A DNA stretch of 64,000 bases from Salticus scenicus (Eukaryota; Arthropoda; Arachnida; Araneae; Salticidae). The notes under the pieces were generated by a model. The model had not been told where the DNA came from. It was given only the letters and a program-made list of their open reading frames with translations, and ran no database searches. Both the position numbers and the translations under genes were made by a program. Location: contig OZ005653.1 of the NCBI GenBank assembly GCA_963930645.1, positions 211,034,496 through 211,098,495 of the forward strand, written 5' to 3'. This document shows, piece by piece, positions 11,632-23,126 of this stretch. The stretch's first letter is position 1, and every line of letters begins with the position of its first letter.

Positions 11632-13026
11632 CCCTTTCAGGGGCGGTGGCTAGAGGGTCTATCCACCTACTTTAGAAATTTTTCTCTAGGTGTGCAGTGG
11701 CTACTTTTTCTATCTACTTTTATGAAAAGTTAATGTGTACTTCTAAAATTGAAATAGAGACGGCAGAACTACAGTAACTTTAAGCTGGATGTGCCTGTGA
11801 CTTTTTTAAATGGACAAGTTGCGGGAAAAAAATTTGAAGTTTCTTTTATATATTTTTATGAAAAATAATTTTTTATTCAAAAGTATTTGGTAGTGTAAAT
11901 ATACTGTAATGCACCTTTTAAATACAACAGATTTACATATTATCTTAGATCATTAATTTTAGTTTGATTTTTAGGAGCATCTTTTAGGTGGATAGACCCT
12001 CTAGCCACCGCGCACATAAGACAGGTTCTGCTGGGGAAAAGAATCTCAATTTCTTTTCCTTTGAGATAAACAAAGAGGGTCTTTTGGGGTTAGTGAACTG
12101 TGATAAATATAAACAGTAAGGGATAGCAGAATGTAAATACAGATGCAAACAAGCGTGGGAGGGTTCTTACAGAAAAGCTATTCAGTATTTCAGTTTACAG
12201 TATAGAAAGAGGCTGATTTTTTCTATTGATCTTATATCGTGATTTTTAAAAATAAATTTTTATTTCCACAGCTTTTTAATTTAGTTAATTTCTCTAAATA
12301 ATCTTAAATTAAATGTATATATCTTAATTTTTATCACAATAATGCCTAGAAAAGGCTTATCTTTGGATGAAGCTATTGCTCTGTTTGAAGAGCTACCCTC
12401 AGATGATGATTCTGCAGTATCTGGATCAGGAACAAACAAATTTTAAAGAACATTAATATTTTTAAAGTTTTCATATTTCTGTGTATGCAATTTGTGAATT
12501 GATTATTTCATTACAATATGAAGGTAAGAAATTAGGTCTTTTAGTTTATGTACTGAATCAATTTCAAAATTTATTGCACTTACAATATAATTGAATAACT
12601 ATAATTTTTATTCCTTAAATAGTAAATATTTTTTTCTTATTACTAATGCATAGAGGTTTCTAAACAAATTTTAAACAGCCCATATATGTGTGTATATATA
12701 TATAATAAATCATTAAAAAAGGATAAAGAAGCATTATAATTTAAGTAATAATTAATTATTGTTACATTATATTATTATAAATTACATTTTCAAGACATAG
12801 TTTCAATTTTTATTCCTTAAATATATAAATGTTTATTTCCATACGAAAACTAAGGTACATGACGTATGTGCGCAGTGGCTAGAACGTCTAGCCACCACCC
12901 ACAAAAAAATCCCCACATGCTGAAATTTTTTCTTCATCAAATATGACTTGTAGGGGATGTTTACTTTATGATGTATATATATTTAAAAGGAAATTCAATC
13001 ATTTTTACTTAGTGCCCCTGAAAGGG
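11632..13026 (+). mobile_element. Non-autonomous piggyBac-like element inserted in a Helitron
   Basis: Both ends carry CCCTTTCAGGGGC as a 13-bp inverted repeat, flanked by TTAA (11628-11631 and 13027-13030). The flanks rejoin into the surrounding Helitron repeat (ggttttaaaggcctg), exactly as in the undisturbed copy near 11341, so the empty site can be reconstructed. Further inverted copies of a GTGGCTAGA..TCTA.CCAC word occur at about 11646, 11990-12010 and 12873-12897. Length is 1395 bp, with only a transposase N-terminal remnant inside. Confidence 0.93.
12342..12446 (+). pseudogene. piggyBac transposase N-terminal remnant (34 codons)
   Basis: ATG at 12342 opens a 34-codon frame reading MPRKGLSLDEAIALFEEL followed by the acidic run PSDDDS, then TAA at 12444-12446. 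An RKGLS..EAIALF..L start followed by an acidic stretch is typical of piggyBac-family transposases. No catalytic part follows, so the rest was deleted. It could be maintained as part of the element rather than as a gene. Confidence 0.7.
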
Positions 13027-15038
13027 TTAAAGGCCTGCAAGTCGAATGGTGATATTTTCGAAAGTGTAAAGTTATAAGGAGGGGCGAGAAGGGGGAGGGG
13101 AGAGGGGGGGCAAAAAAATAAAAATAGAGTTAGATCGTTCAAAATTGGTATATAGAGGTTTTCGATACCTACAAATCGATTGCGGATATTTTGGAATATG
13201 TAAAATTATTAGGAGGAGAGGGAAGGGGGGAAGTGGTGCAGTAAGGGGGGGCTATGGGCAAAAACCAATAGAAATACAATTAGGCCGTTCAAAATTGGTA
13301 CAGATAGGTTTTAGAGGCCTGCAAGTCGAATGGGGATATTTTCGAAAGTGTAAAGTAATTAAGAGGGCCGGGAAGGTGGAGGGAGGGGTGGAGGGGCAAA
13401 AAAAAATAAAATAGAGTTAGATCATTCAAAATTGGTACATAGAGGTTTTCGATACCTACAAATCGATTGCGGATATTTTCGAATTTTTAAAATTATTGGG
13501 AGGGGCGGGAAGTGGGGAGCGGAGGGGCAAAAAAATAAAAATAAAGATAGATCGTTCAAAACTGGTGCATAGAGGTTTTTGATACTTACAAATCGATTGC
13601 GGATATTTTCGAATTTGTAAAATTATTAGGATAGCCGGGAGGGGTGGGGCGAAGGGGGAAAATAATAGAAATAAGAGTTAGAGCATTTTGGGAATTTTTT
13701 CCGATGGCAGTGAGAACCCGGTGCGACATTTTTCCTAATCAGATTTTGTTTCTCTTTTTTTTTCACGTGATAAAAATTAATGCAATTTTGAGAATTCAGT
13801 AATTAAAGTGATTCATTTAAAAATAGGGACCAGCGAAGCGGGCGTTTCCTGCTAGTATATATATATATATATAGAAAAGCGAAAATTACGTAACACGAAA
13901 ATATGACGAAAGCCAATGAATCTCGGGCTACATTCGGGCAAATAAATTTTGGTAAGAACAAGCTGCAGGTGTTTTAAACCTATAAAGCCAGTAAATGATT
14001 TATGACATAAATTGTTATATGTAATACATATTGCTTTTATCATTTCATGAAGGCAATTAAAACCCATAAAAATTTTATTCCTACGATAACGTAGAAACAT
14101 TTCAGTAAATTATGGTATATTTTTATCTTTAGACTCTTTCTACGATGTTATTACATTCAAAGATATACATTTTTTTTTTAAACCGAAAAATTCCATCATT
14201 AACACTAGATACGGGTGAGCGAATAGCGATATTTTTCTTCTTTTCCCACATAGCTTTTACGAATGAGGTGCCAGATTATTGTTTCTTGATGACACCCGTT
14301 AACCCTCTTTCCGGCTTCTTCAATAAAAACACCTTACAAAAACGTATCTAAGAATATAGGTCGCAGAATCAATATTTAATTAAATTCTACCACAGTATCT
14401 TTTTTTTTTTTCTTTTACTGCTTTTCTACTTTAAGTGGATCAATGGAACCGCGATGTAATGGAGCTATCGGAAAACTCGGATGACGAAGCAAAAATTCAG
14501 AATGCATAGATATTATGTGGTGTCTTAGAAAATGAAATCTATGGATTTAAACTTGGGTGAAAATTTATATTCAGAAGTGAAATATGTAATATTTACTCGT
14601 CAAATTTTATGAATTTTTTTTTTTTATTACGAATGTTTTCATTCAAGTTTTTATAAAATAGTTGTGATATTAAATGAATCTAATAAAAAAATAAATAAAT
14701 AAATAAATATACACTTTTATACAGGATATAAAGTAAAGTCCTTAGGAAGTAAAATCCTTAGTAAAAGTGCCTTTGAGATCTTTATCTACGCAACACTTGG
14801 TTGTGGGTATATACTTCTAATCACAAAAATGATTTTAAAAATGTAAACACGTATGCTATGACATTTTTAACTTAAAAAATAAAATTTCTGAAAATGAACT
14901 AATGAATGTTGTGTGTTTAATTTAATATTTGAATTAATGAATGAATCTTCCAAAACCATGTAAATCATGGATGTAAATTTATTTATTATTATTTTTTTTA
15001 ATACATTGTTGTAACTGTGATGTAACTTTTTATGATAT

Positions 15039-15042
<4 letters not shown>

Positions 15043-15089
<47 letters not shown>

Positions 15090-15090
15090 T
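15043..15090 (+). repeat. (TA)n(TG)n microsatellite
   Basis: About 15 TA followed by seven TG. Confidence 0.95.
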
Positions 15091-15802
15091 TCAGATGTAC
15101 GCATGGGAGGCTAGGATAAATTTTAATTTCTTTATTTGAATACATTGTTGTAGCTGTGACATAGCCTCGAGCATTATACACAGGACACCAAGACTTTTAT
15201 TATTAAAAAGATTTTACCTATAGTGTAACCACGCTTCTCGTGCCTAGCTTTGAAGGCGATTCCAAAAGCTTGGATGGATGCCAAATTGACCTACAGGTTG
15301 AGATTTGTTAAACATTCAGTCATTCAGCGTTTCCCTATCGTTATTTTATCTCCACCTCTAGGGTTATCATTCCTATTTTAACACTGGACACTTTAAGATA
15401 ATATTTGGGCAGTATTTCCAATGGTTGCAAGAAACTTGATTAAATATTTTTTTTTTCAGTCTATACAACGATTTACCCACTCAAGTTTTTATTCTTTAAC
15501 GATATTATTAGAGATATAAAAATATTAATTATTGAATCTTTATAAAATATAATAAGGAAAATATCAAAGATTATATATGTTAGTACATAATCATTATTTT
15601 TTAATGAATATTTTTCTTTTTATATTTTAGGAAAGGTAATACCTTGTATTTATTATTATTATTATTATTCATTATATCAAGCAATATATGCATAGAGCAA
15701 AAAATGCAACGATAAAGAATAAATAAGTAATTTCTAAAACAAAATCGGATTTCAAAATGAAAATTCTTGCTTTTAACACATTGTCTAATTATTTACATAC
15801 AG

Positions 15803-15805
<3 letters not shown>

Positions 15806-15854
<49 letters not shown>
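15806..15854 (+). repeat. (TA)n microsatellite
   Basis: About 24 uninterrupted TA units. Confidence 0.95.
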
Positions 15855-15857
<3 letters not shown>

Positions 15858-15983
15858 TATTAAACTGTCAAATGATAAATTATACAGGCTTCATAACGAT
15901 AAGTTTTCTTGTTAAAACTTTGAGATTAAATTATAAACCTTCATCATTCATTTAAAAAACTACTTTACATACTCTAACCCTTG

Positions 15984-16016
<33 letters not shown>

Positions 16017-16667
16017 GTAACAATTGATTATACTTCAAAACACATTCCTAACAACATCCCTTTTCTTGTAAATACATGGATAACAAATAATTACAGCCTT
16101 TTAAGATAAGGAAAAGGCTGTTTCCTTAAACCCAGTACAAGCCTTTAGTTGTTGTTCGCTGATTATCGTTAGATTTAATCCTCTAAACAAGAGAAGAGAT
16201 GACAAAATTTTAAAATGGACTGTCTTTCAAGTAGCTGATTATGCTGTCTTTAAAATGCCCCCCTCTTGTCTGCTTATGTTGTGTCGTTATTTTTCTTTTT
16301 TTTTTTTTAAGTTTCCAATGTAAGTATTTCTGCTCCAGTGAGTTAATTGTAGAAGAAGATAAATTACAAGTTTTTATTTTTCTTAATGTCTTTTTTTTTT
16401 AGTTTTTTTTTTCTTTCTTCTTCTTTTCTTTTTCTTTTTTCGTTGTAAGAACTCAATTTAAATTCTTTACCGTAAATTCAATTAATGAACGAGTGTTTCT
16501 AGAATGTTTATGAAGCGGAACATTGCACGAAAACTGTCGATATAGAGAGGTTCCACTTTATAAACTAAAGTACTCTTAAAATAAAATGTTGGGAATTTTC
16601 TGGATTTTAATTACACACTGTAGGGCTATATTTCGTATAATGGTTATTTATTTACGGTCTTTGCCTT

Positions 16668-16700
<33 letters not shown>

Positions 16701-17728
16701 GCGTATTTTTTCCATTAATAAAACGTTAATATATTATGTTAACATAAAAACATACATTTATGTACGAGTTAAGAATAAATGGTATGGTTTTCAAGAATAT
16801 CGGAAATTTTCCTGTAATTAAATAAATGTAGATTTTTTTTTTGCCCCTGGAGACACTGTTAAATATTTTATTTCTCATTTAAGTGTATGAAATTGTACCT
16901 CTTATGCATTTTATAATTTAGTATTTTGTACTTTTTGGTATATCATATAGGAAAACACAATAAATATGTATATATATTTTTTGGTGACACAAAAAGCTAT
17001 TTTTTAATGACTCTTCCTTTCAACAAAAATATCTTAATTACAGAAGCTTTTGTTAATAAAGAAAGAAAGAAAGAAAAGAAGAAGAAGAAACTGAAGAAAA
17101 AATTCAAAAATAATTTAATACATAGTTTGTTGTAAAAAGCGTAGTAAAAGTAATGCGTTGTAAAGGAATAGAACTTTGTACACAAACACACTAATATGAA
17201 CAAACACACTGAAGTTACATTTACTTGCAGTTGTGTCTAATATTTTTCGCATTGTAACAGCGGTCTGTGTGTCTCTGTATATATTGTATTGTTAAGTTAT
17301 TTCTCATTTCTTATGAATTTGATTTTTTTTTTTTAAATTGTTGCTTATTATGTGATATTAGCAGGATAAAGGGTAATACAAATGCTTCAGATTTCGTTTT
17401 TTTCGTGTTACATCTATAAGTTTATTTTTTAGTTCTATATATGTATTTGCAACACGATTAACTTGTATAACTTCTTGAACTGACTGTCATGTTAATATTC
17501 AATTAAATGATTGTTTTTTAAACCTTAATTGCTGGAACATAACTTTTTTTTTTTTTCGCTCTAAATTATTATACTATGGCTATAATGATTTTTAATTATT
17601 TCAGTTATATTCAAATATTATAAAAAATAACTTTTGAGATATAAAAAGATTTTACTAAATATATTATTTTATAAATAAAAATATAAAATATTGAAAGCAA
17701 AGTTTATTTTTGAAAAGAAAAATAAAAT

Positions 17729-17759
<31 letters not shown>

Positions 17760-18423
17760 TGAACATTAATGCAAAGTGTATTCTTCAAATATTCCAAATA
17801 TACTAGATAAGCATTCAAAAATAATTTCTTTATTAATGTATCACTTTTACGAAACGATGCATGACTGTTTGGCAACTATACTTGCTACATTCCTATATAC
17901 GATAGATTTACAGGGGAAAAATTGTGAATAATTAATAAAACAGTGACAACTATTTGGATTTTTGCCCAGGCTCAGCTTATAAGCTCTCCAATGAATCACA
18001 TGGCATAGGAAAGCACAGCTGCTAATATCTCCTTTGTATTTGTTTGATCACGAAATAAATGACGTCATATTTGCTTTCAGAGAGTTCTATGGGCGTAATT
18101 TCTTTTTTACCTACTGACTGTGTGTGTGTTGCAATGAGCGAAGGTTAAGACATATTTCCTTTATTATTTATCGAACATCCTATCGGGTGTAGGCGAACAT
18201 TTTGAACAATAAAAATGAAAAAATTTCACTAGAATTGGCTATAGGAAATAATTGTGTAAAGAAAAAAAAAATTCTCATGTAAGAGCAAAAGTTTATTTTA
18301 AATGTTGTAGCTCTGTGGTGATTAATATGATGAATGCTGAGCAATTGTGAGAATTTGGAAATTCTTAATTTAATTTTTCGTTTTGAAGTTAGTGATTTTA
18401 AAATTTCTATTTAATGATTTTTA

Positions 18424-18520
18424 TTTTTATTTTTTTTACTTTTTTTACAGGAAAGCAGTGGGTTTTGGTTTCCGATGGATTTACACGAGATTCCCTGAAT
18501 AAAACTTGACCATTTTATTA
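18424..18520 (+). repeat. Diverged head of the ACTTTCTT repeat family
   Basis: TTTTACTTTTTTTACAGGAA, CAGTGGGTTTTGGTTTCCGA and GATTTACACGAGATTCCCTGAA align with 32056-32170 and 61126 but are the most diverged copy seen. Confidence 0.5.
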
Positions 18521-19369
18521 AAGTGTCTGTGTGACAAAAATTTTCTGGCAGCTCTTTGCACAGAAATGCACAGATTTTCATTAAAAAATTATATTTACTT
18601 GCACATTAATTCGAAAAAAGTATAGCTATATATTTGCTTATAGTAACACGTGCGTGACGCTGTTATATAGAATATAATTTTGCAGTAGTAACAATGTATT
18701 ATTTGTTTATTTTTTATGCAAACCATTTTTTAAAAAATAAAGTCGAATATCTCTACATACAATAAATAAATTAAAAAATAAATAAAAGTAAAAAGTGATG
18801 CAAGAAACACTTACAGTGAATGTATAATCTCTAAGTCATGCAGATCCAGCGGAAATAAAATAATAGATTCATGAAAATAAATAGAAGTATATTGCCCATC
18901 AAACTCAAAATCAAGAAGAATTCGAGAAATAGTTATTAATGCTTAGAAAAAATAAAATAATATATATATATATATATATATATTTCGAGGACTGATAATA
19001 TAACTTCCCATCCGCTACCCTATTTTTCAGTTTTTTAAAAAGTGGGAGGTTATGTTTTATTTTTATTTTAATAACGATTTACATGTAAAAAATACACTTT
19101 GTAGGGGAGCTAAATTGCATATGTGTACTGTTGCACATATATCTGTTTGCTGTAAAAATGTATTGTGAAATTCATACTCGAATGTGCTGATTTCATTATA
19201 CATTAAAATTATATAGACAGTTTAGATATTGAGATTTTAAAGATATTTCTTTATTTTAAATCTTGCTCTGCATTCCATAAAATGGATCATTACTCTGCAT
19301 TCCATAAAATGAAATTAGCGTACATTATTGAGATGCTTAAACTCATGCATAATTAATGTACAGAAACTT

Positions 19370-20080
19370 GCAAAAGTGTTCCGACAATGTCACGTAAAGA
19401 ACCAAATTATGCCAAAATTCGAACAATTATTCATAAAAAAAAGAAACAAAGAGAACATAGAATAAGTTGAATAGTTTTTACTATTGTATTCAATGTTTAT
19501 GATTCGTTTACAGAGACACAGAAAAGAATTTCTTGACATTAGAGCCTATGGTCAAATTTTTATTCAAGTGCATTTTAATACTTTTATACTGCATTCAACA
19601 TAATGAAATTAACATATGTTATAAAAGTGCTTAAAAGCATGTTTTTTCTATTTAAAAAAAAAAAAAAAAAGTATGTATAGACTAAATAATTTATTTACAG
19701 GACCACACAAAAGGATTCCGATGATATCATGTAATCCTCCAAATGATATCAAATTAGGTTGAAATATTAATGAGATATAGTTAATTAGGTGTATTATTTT
19801 TACCCATGTATATAAAAGCTATATACTCATGTATATAATTGTGGCTCCTTTTCAAGGACACACAAAAGAATTCCGTGTCATTCAAAAGAATTCCGTGTTA
19901 CCGTTTTACAGACGGAATTTGTTAAAAGTGAATTTTAACATGGTTACATCCCCTTAAATATAATGTAATGTTGTTAGAATGAATAAAAGCATGTTTTTCT
20001 GCGGACAATTTTGGGCATAGAATTGGTAATTAGTATAAATGGTTACACAAAAGAATTCCGATATATTATGTAACCATTTT
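19370..20080 (+). repeat. Diverged tandem array around CACAAAAGAATTCCG
   Basis: Four or five units, spaced about 150-190 bp, carry (A/G)GACACACAAAAGAATTCCG or a variant (near 19372, 19511, 19701, 19857, 20044). TGATATCATGTAA.C or TGTCA.GTAA and runs like AAAAGCATGTTTTT follow. Old and AT-rich, without a visible end structure. Confidence 0.62.
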
Positions 20081-20151
20081 CATGAATTTTGGTACAAGTA
20101 TCTATGAGTTACAAGGGATTAATACAAGACTATCAATTACTAGGAATATGC

Positions 20152-20155
<4 letters not shown>

Positions 20156-20190
<35 letters not shown>
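20156..20190 (+). repeat. (TA)n microsatellite beside the multi-palindrome
   Basis: About 17 TA units. A matching (TA)n lies at 21172-21209 on the far side of the 20284-21171 element. Confidence 0.95.
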
Positions 20191-20194
<4 letters not shown>

Positions 20195-20283
20195 TAGATA
20201 TAGAAAGAGAGATACCTCTTCAAAAACGTGTCTTTTTATCAGCGAGTAAATCAACTATATATATATACAGTACAGTATATATA

Positions 20284-21168
20284 CAGGGTGTTCCAAAAAT
20301 CCCCCCCCCTTCTAACTCGAAAATAAGTCGAAATTTTGGAAAAGGGCGAAACACATATTTAATGAATTCAACAGGGACCTCTTTTGGTGAAAAAAAAATT
20401 GAGCCCGGGGGGCTAGGGCAGCCGCTAGGGAGAGTATTTTTAAAATTTTAAATAGGAAGGTATGTCTTGTGATACATACCTGGAAACATCGCTTCAAGTC
20501 AATGAATTCGATATAAATAGTTTCGCTCTACGATGATTATTAAAGTACGTACATGAGTTTTTAGACTTTTGAAATGTGGATTTTATACTTATGTATCACC
20601 TTTAATAATCACTGCAGGACAAAACTATTCTAAATTCATTGTCTTGAAGACACGTTTTCCGGGATGTATCAAAAGACATACCTTTCCATTAGAAATTTTA
20701 AAGTTACATTTCCTAGCGGCACTCCTACCACTCCCTTGCCCGGGTCGAAACACTTTTGGGCAAAGTATGTCTTGTGATACATCCCTGAAAACGTCTCTTC
20801 AAGGCGATGGATTTGGTATAAATAGTTTTCTCCTGCAGTGATTATTAAAGGGGATACATAAGTATAAAATTTCACATTTCAAAAGTCTAAAAACTCATGT
20901 ATCTCCTTTAATAATCATCGTAGGGCAAAACTATTTATATCAAATTCATTGTCTTGAAGAGATGTTTCCTGGAATGTATCACAAGACATACCTTCCTATT
21001 TGAAAGTTGCCCTCAATAGCAGCCCCCTAGTCCCCCGCCCCTACCCAGGCCCAAACTTTTTTCACGAAAAGGAGTCCTTCTAGAACTGATTAAATACGTG
21101 TTTCGCCATTTTTCAAAATTCCGACTGATTTTCAAGTTAGGAGTGGAGTGTGGGACTTTTGGAACACC

Positions 21169-21171
<3 letters not shown>
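20284..21171. mobile_element. 888-bp multi-palindromic MITE in a (TA)n tract
   Basis: The ends CAGGGTGTTCCAAAAATCCC and its imperfect complement ...TTTTGGAACACCCTG lie in TA-repeat DNA. Inside are four copies of a ~120-bp module (ATGTCTTGTGATACAT, CTTCAAG.CAATG.ATT, AATAGTTTT, GATTATTAAAG) in alternating orientation at about 20458-20560, 20590-20690, 20765-20870 and 20895-20995. The whole element is therefore a palindrome of palindromes. It has no coding capacity. Confidence 0.88.
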
Positions 21172-21210
<39 letters not shown>

Positions 21211-21479
21211 TATGGAATAAATAAAAGTTATCTGTTGAATAAAGAGTGATGTAAATAGGGCGTTGAGGCTTCCTATCTTCAGATACACTAGTTATTTTTC
21301 TTTTCTATGCTGTCTATGCATATGGGACATTATTACTTACATGGGTACTAGCTTCAGTTATATGGTAAATAGTGACCCGTTCAAGTAAAGGAAAAAATAA
21401 AATAATCTGCTCCCACAAAATGTGACCCTGAAGAGAGGGGCACAGCTGTTCATGAACTTTAACTGAAATGAACTAGTAT

Positions 21480-21575
21480 TGAGTACCACGGAGAATATTT
21501 GAGACTGTAGAAACTGAACCCAATGAGAGGTGGCCTTTAAACAGAGAAGGATTTTTAGAGAGGTTTCACTGTATT
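21480..21575 (-). mobile_element. Single end of a possible pogo/mariner MITE
   Basis: The minus strand starts CAGTGAAACCTCTCTAAAAA after TA, then CCTTCTCTGTTTAAAGGCCA, like many TA-targeting MITE ends. I could not find the partner end, so the element is partial. Confidence 0.4.
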
Positions 21576-22510
21576 TCGCCTAAAAAACAGAGCCTTTTTA
21601 GATAACAGATTAATTTATTTGGACTGTTAAGACCTTATCGAATTTCATATGAATTCTCAATCTATCATTTGCGTAATTAAATTTTAACCAAAAATAATAC
21701 GTTAACCTAGGAAAATGTTTAGTCCTTCTACTTCTTTCTTTCTTTCTTTTTTCTTTTTTCATATATATGTATATATATATACATACACACAATTTCTTTT
21801 GATAAGAAGTTTCGAACACTAAAGTACTTTAAGAAAAATATCCTTTTTCTTTTATTTATATTACTTTAAAGAGTAGTTAACTTTCACTAAAGAGATCTTT
21901 TCAGAATTTATTTACCTGGTAAATGGAGAAGCCATATGTTTACTTGCGGCTTCACTATTTACATATGGCTTCACCATACCTGTATCAAATCATAACTACA
22001 TAAGGTTATCATTGCTGCTCTAAGCATCCAGTAATTAATGGATTAACGTGAGGATAGAATAAGGGACATGTTCCGTTGTTTATGCAGACAGAATTGTCGT
22101 TTGTATGAACAAAATTTAACTTGATAATTAATGTAAATTACGTTGCTTTGGAATTATATCGTTAGTTTATTATTCTGAATTCTTGTATAAAAACAGGATT
22201 CTGAGAGAAAATTTCTTTTTGTAGGATTGGATAGAAACAGAAGTTTCATTGTTATTACCTGTATAAATAGCCCTCATAGTTTATTTTTTAGTATTAATCA
22301 TAATAATAATAATTTCATTGTACAAAGCATTGCTGACGTAGTTAACTTAAAATTTAGATAAATTTACATATTTTTTTTAAATATAGATAGTAAATAATTA
22401 TACAAATATAAATCATTCCCTCACAACAATGCAAAGGAACCAGGAAAAAGATCATAAATAAAAATTATTAAGGATTTAAAATTTAACCATAATAAATAAA
22501 GATAACATAT

Positions 22511-22540
22511 GCACACACACAGACACACACACACACACAT
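22511..22540 (+). repeat. (CA)n microsatellite
   Basis: CA repeat with one GA interruption. Confidence 0.9.
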
Positions 22541-22968
22541 ATGTCTATATATCTATAGTGTATTTGCTTGATTTGTTTTTTTAGGAAGTTAAGCCAGTCA
22601 TATTATTCATTTCTTCATTTCCATGTTATTCTGAGGGGTTTTTGTTGCTTTGTATTATAAAGGTATTTCATTTAAAAATGAAATGTTTCGAATTCTGCTT
22701 TTCTTTGAATTACACATTTTGAACATTTTATATTTTAGCTCAGTGAGCAATAAAAAAATAAAAAATAAAATAAAATAAATCTAAAAAGGCGACATTTTTA
22801 AAGTGTGTATTTCAAGAAACAGAATTCGAAACATTTCATGTTTTAAGGAGATATCTTTATTAAACAGACCAAGAAAAATTTTGTGGGATAACAATGAAAA
22901 GAATAAGGGTGGGGGGGGGGGGAAGGATCTGACTTATTTACAGCCTTAAGTGTCACATTGCATGTATT

Positions 22969-23126
22969 CAGTGTTGCCAGATCCGGCGGATTTTTTTGTT
23001 CAATAATCACCAATAATTTTGAGATATGATATTTGATATCCATAACAGACTATCGATCTGCGAAGTGATTAGGCAAACGTTACAATTAAAAATTTTTGAA
23101 TAAAAATCCGCCAGATCTGGCAACTG
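22969..23126. mobile_element. Small foldback MITE, hAT-like ends
   Basis: CAGTGTTGCCAGATCCGGCG at the left is inverted at the right as CGCCAGATCTGGCAACTG. The arms cover about 25 bp around an AT-rich centre. The flanks (ATGTATT / TGTATATT) are only roughly alike, so the target duplication is unproven. Confidence 0.68.

Larger units (their letters stand above)
10925..13690 (+). repeat. G-run tandem units inside the Helitron
   Basis: Units of roughly 150-160 bp alternate a G-rich block (clusters of 4-12 G, for example near 10925-10955, 11090-11110, 11400-11428, 13080-13108, 13212-13250 and 13370-13397) with CAAAACGTGATTT or TTCAAAATTGGTACA segments. The array is interrupted by the piggyBac at 11632-13026. 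G-runs are all on the plus strand here and on the minus strand in the inverted fragment at 10223-10759, so they travel with the element. Confidence 0.8.
10772..13855 (+). mobile_element. Helitron-like element carrying a piggyBac insertion
   Basis: The 5' end is TCTATATATATAAAATCG preceded by A (10771). The 3' end is a short GC hairpin (CGAAGCGGGCG...CCTGCTAG) ending in CTAG at 13852-13855, followed by T. This is the A|TC...CTRR|T structure of Helitrons, which insert between A and T without target duplication. It has no Rep/helicase frame, so it is non-autonomous. Without the piggyBac insertion it is about 1.69 kb. Its interior is a tandem series of ~150-bp units with G-runs. Confidence 0.85.
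13856..19369. other. Non-coding, microsatellite-rich
   Basis: Contains several (TA)n, poly-A and poly-T tracts. The short frames here are lysine- or phenylalanine-rich translations of simple sequence. Bases 15180-15400 are less AT-biased but show no long frame or known element. Confidence 0.6.

Noticed and set aside
13145..13414. Frames in the G-run Helitron repeats
   Set aside because: Gly/Arg-rich on one strand and Pro/Ser-rich on the other, following the tandem repeat; not genes.
14469..14510. Short acidic frame MELSENSDDEAKIQNA after a pyrimidine tract
   Set aside because: It could be a terminal exon, but there is no partner exon, only 16 codons and no known motif.
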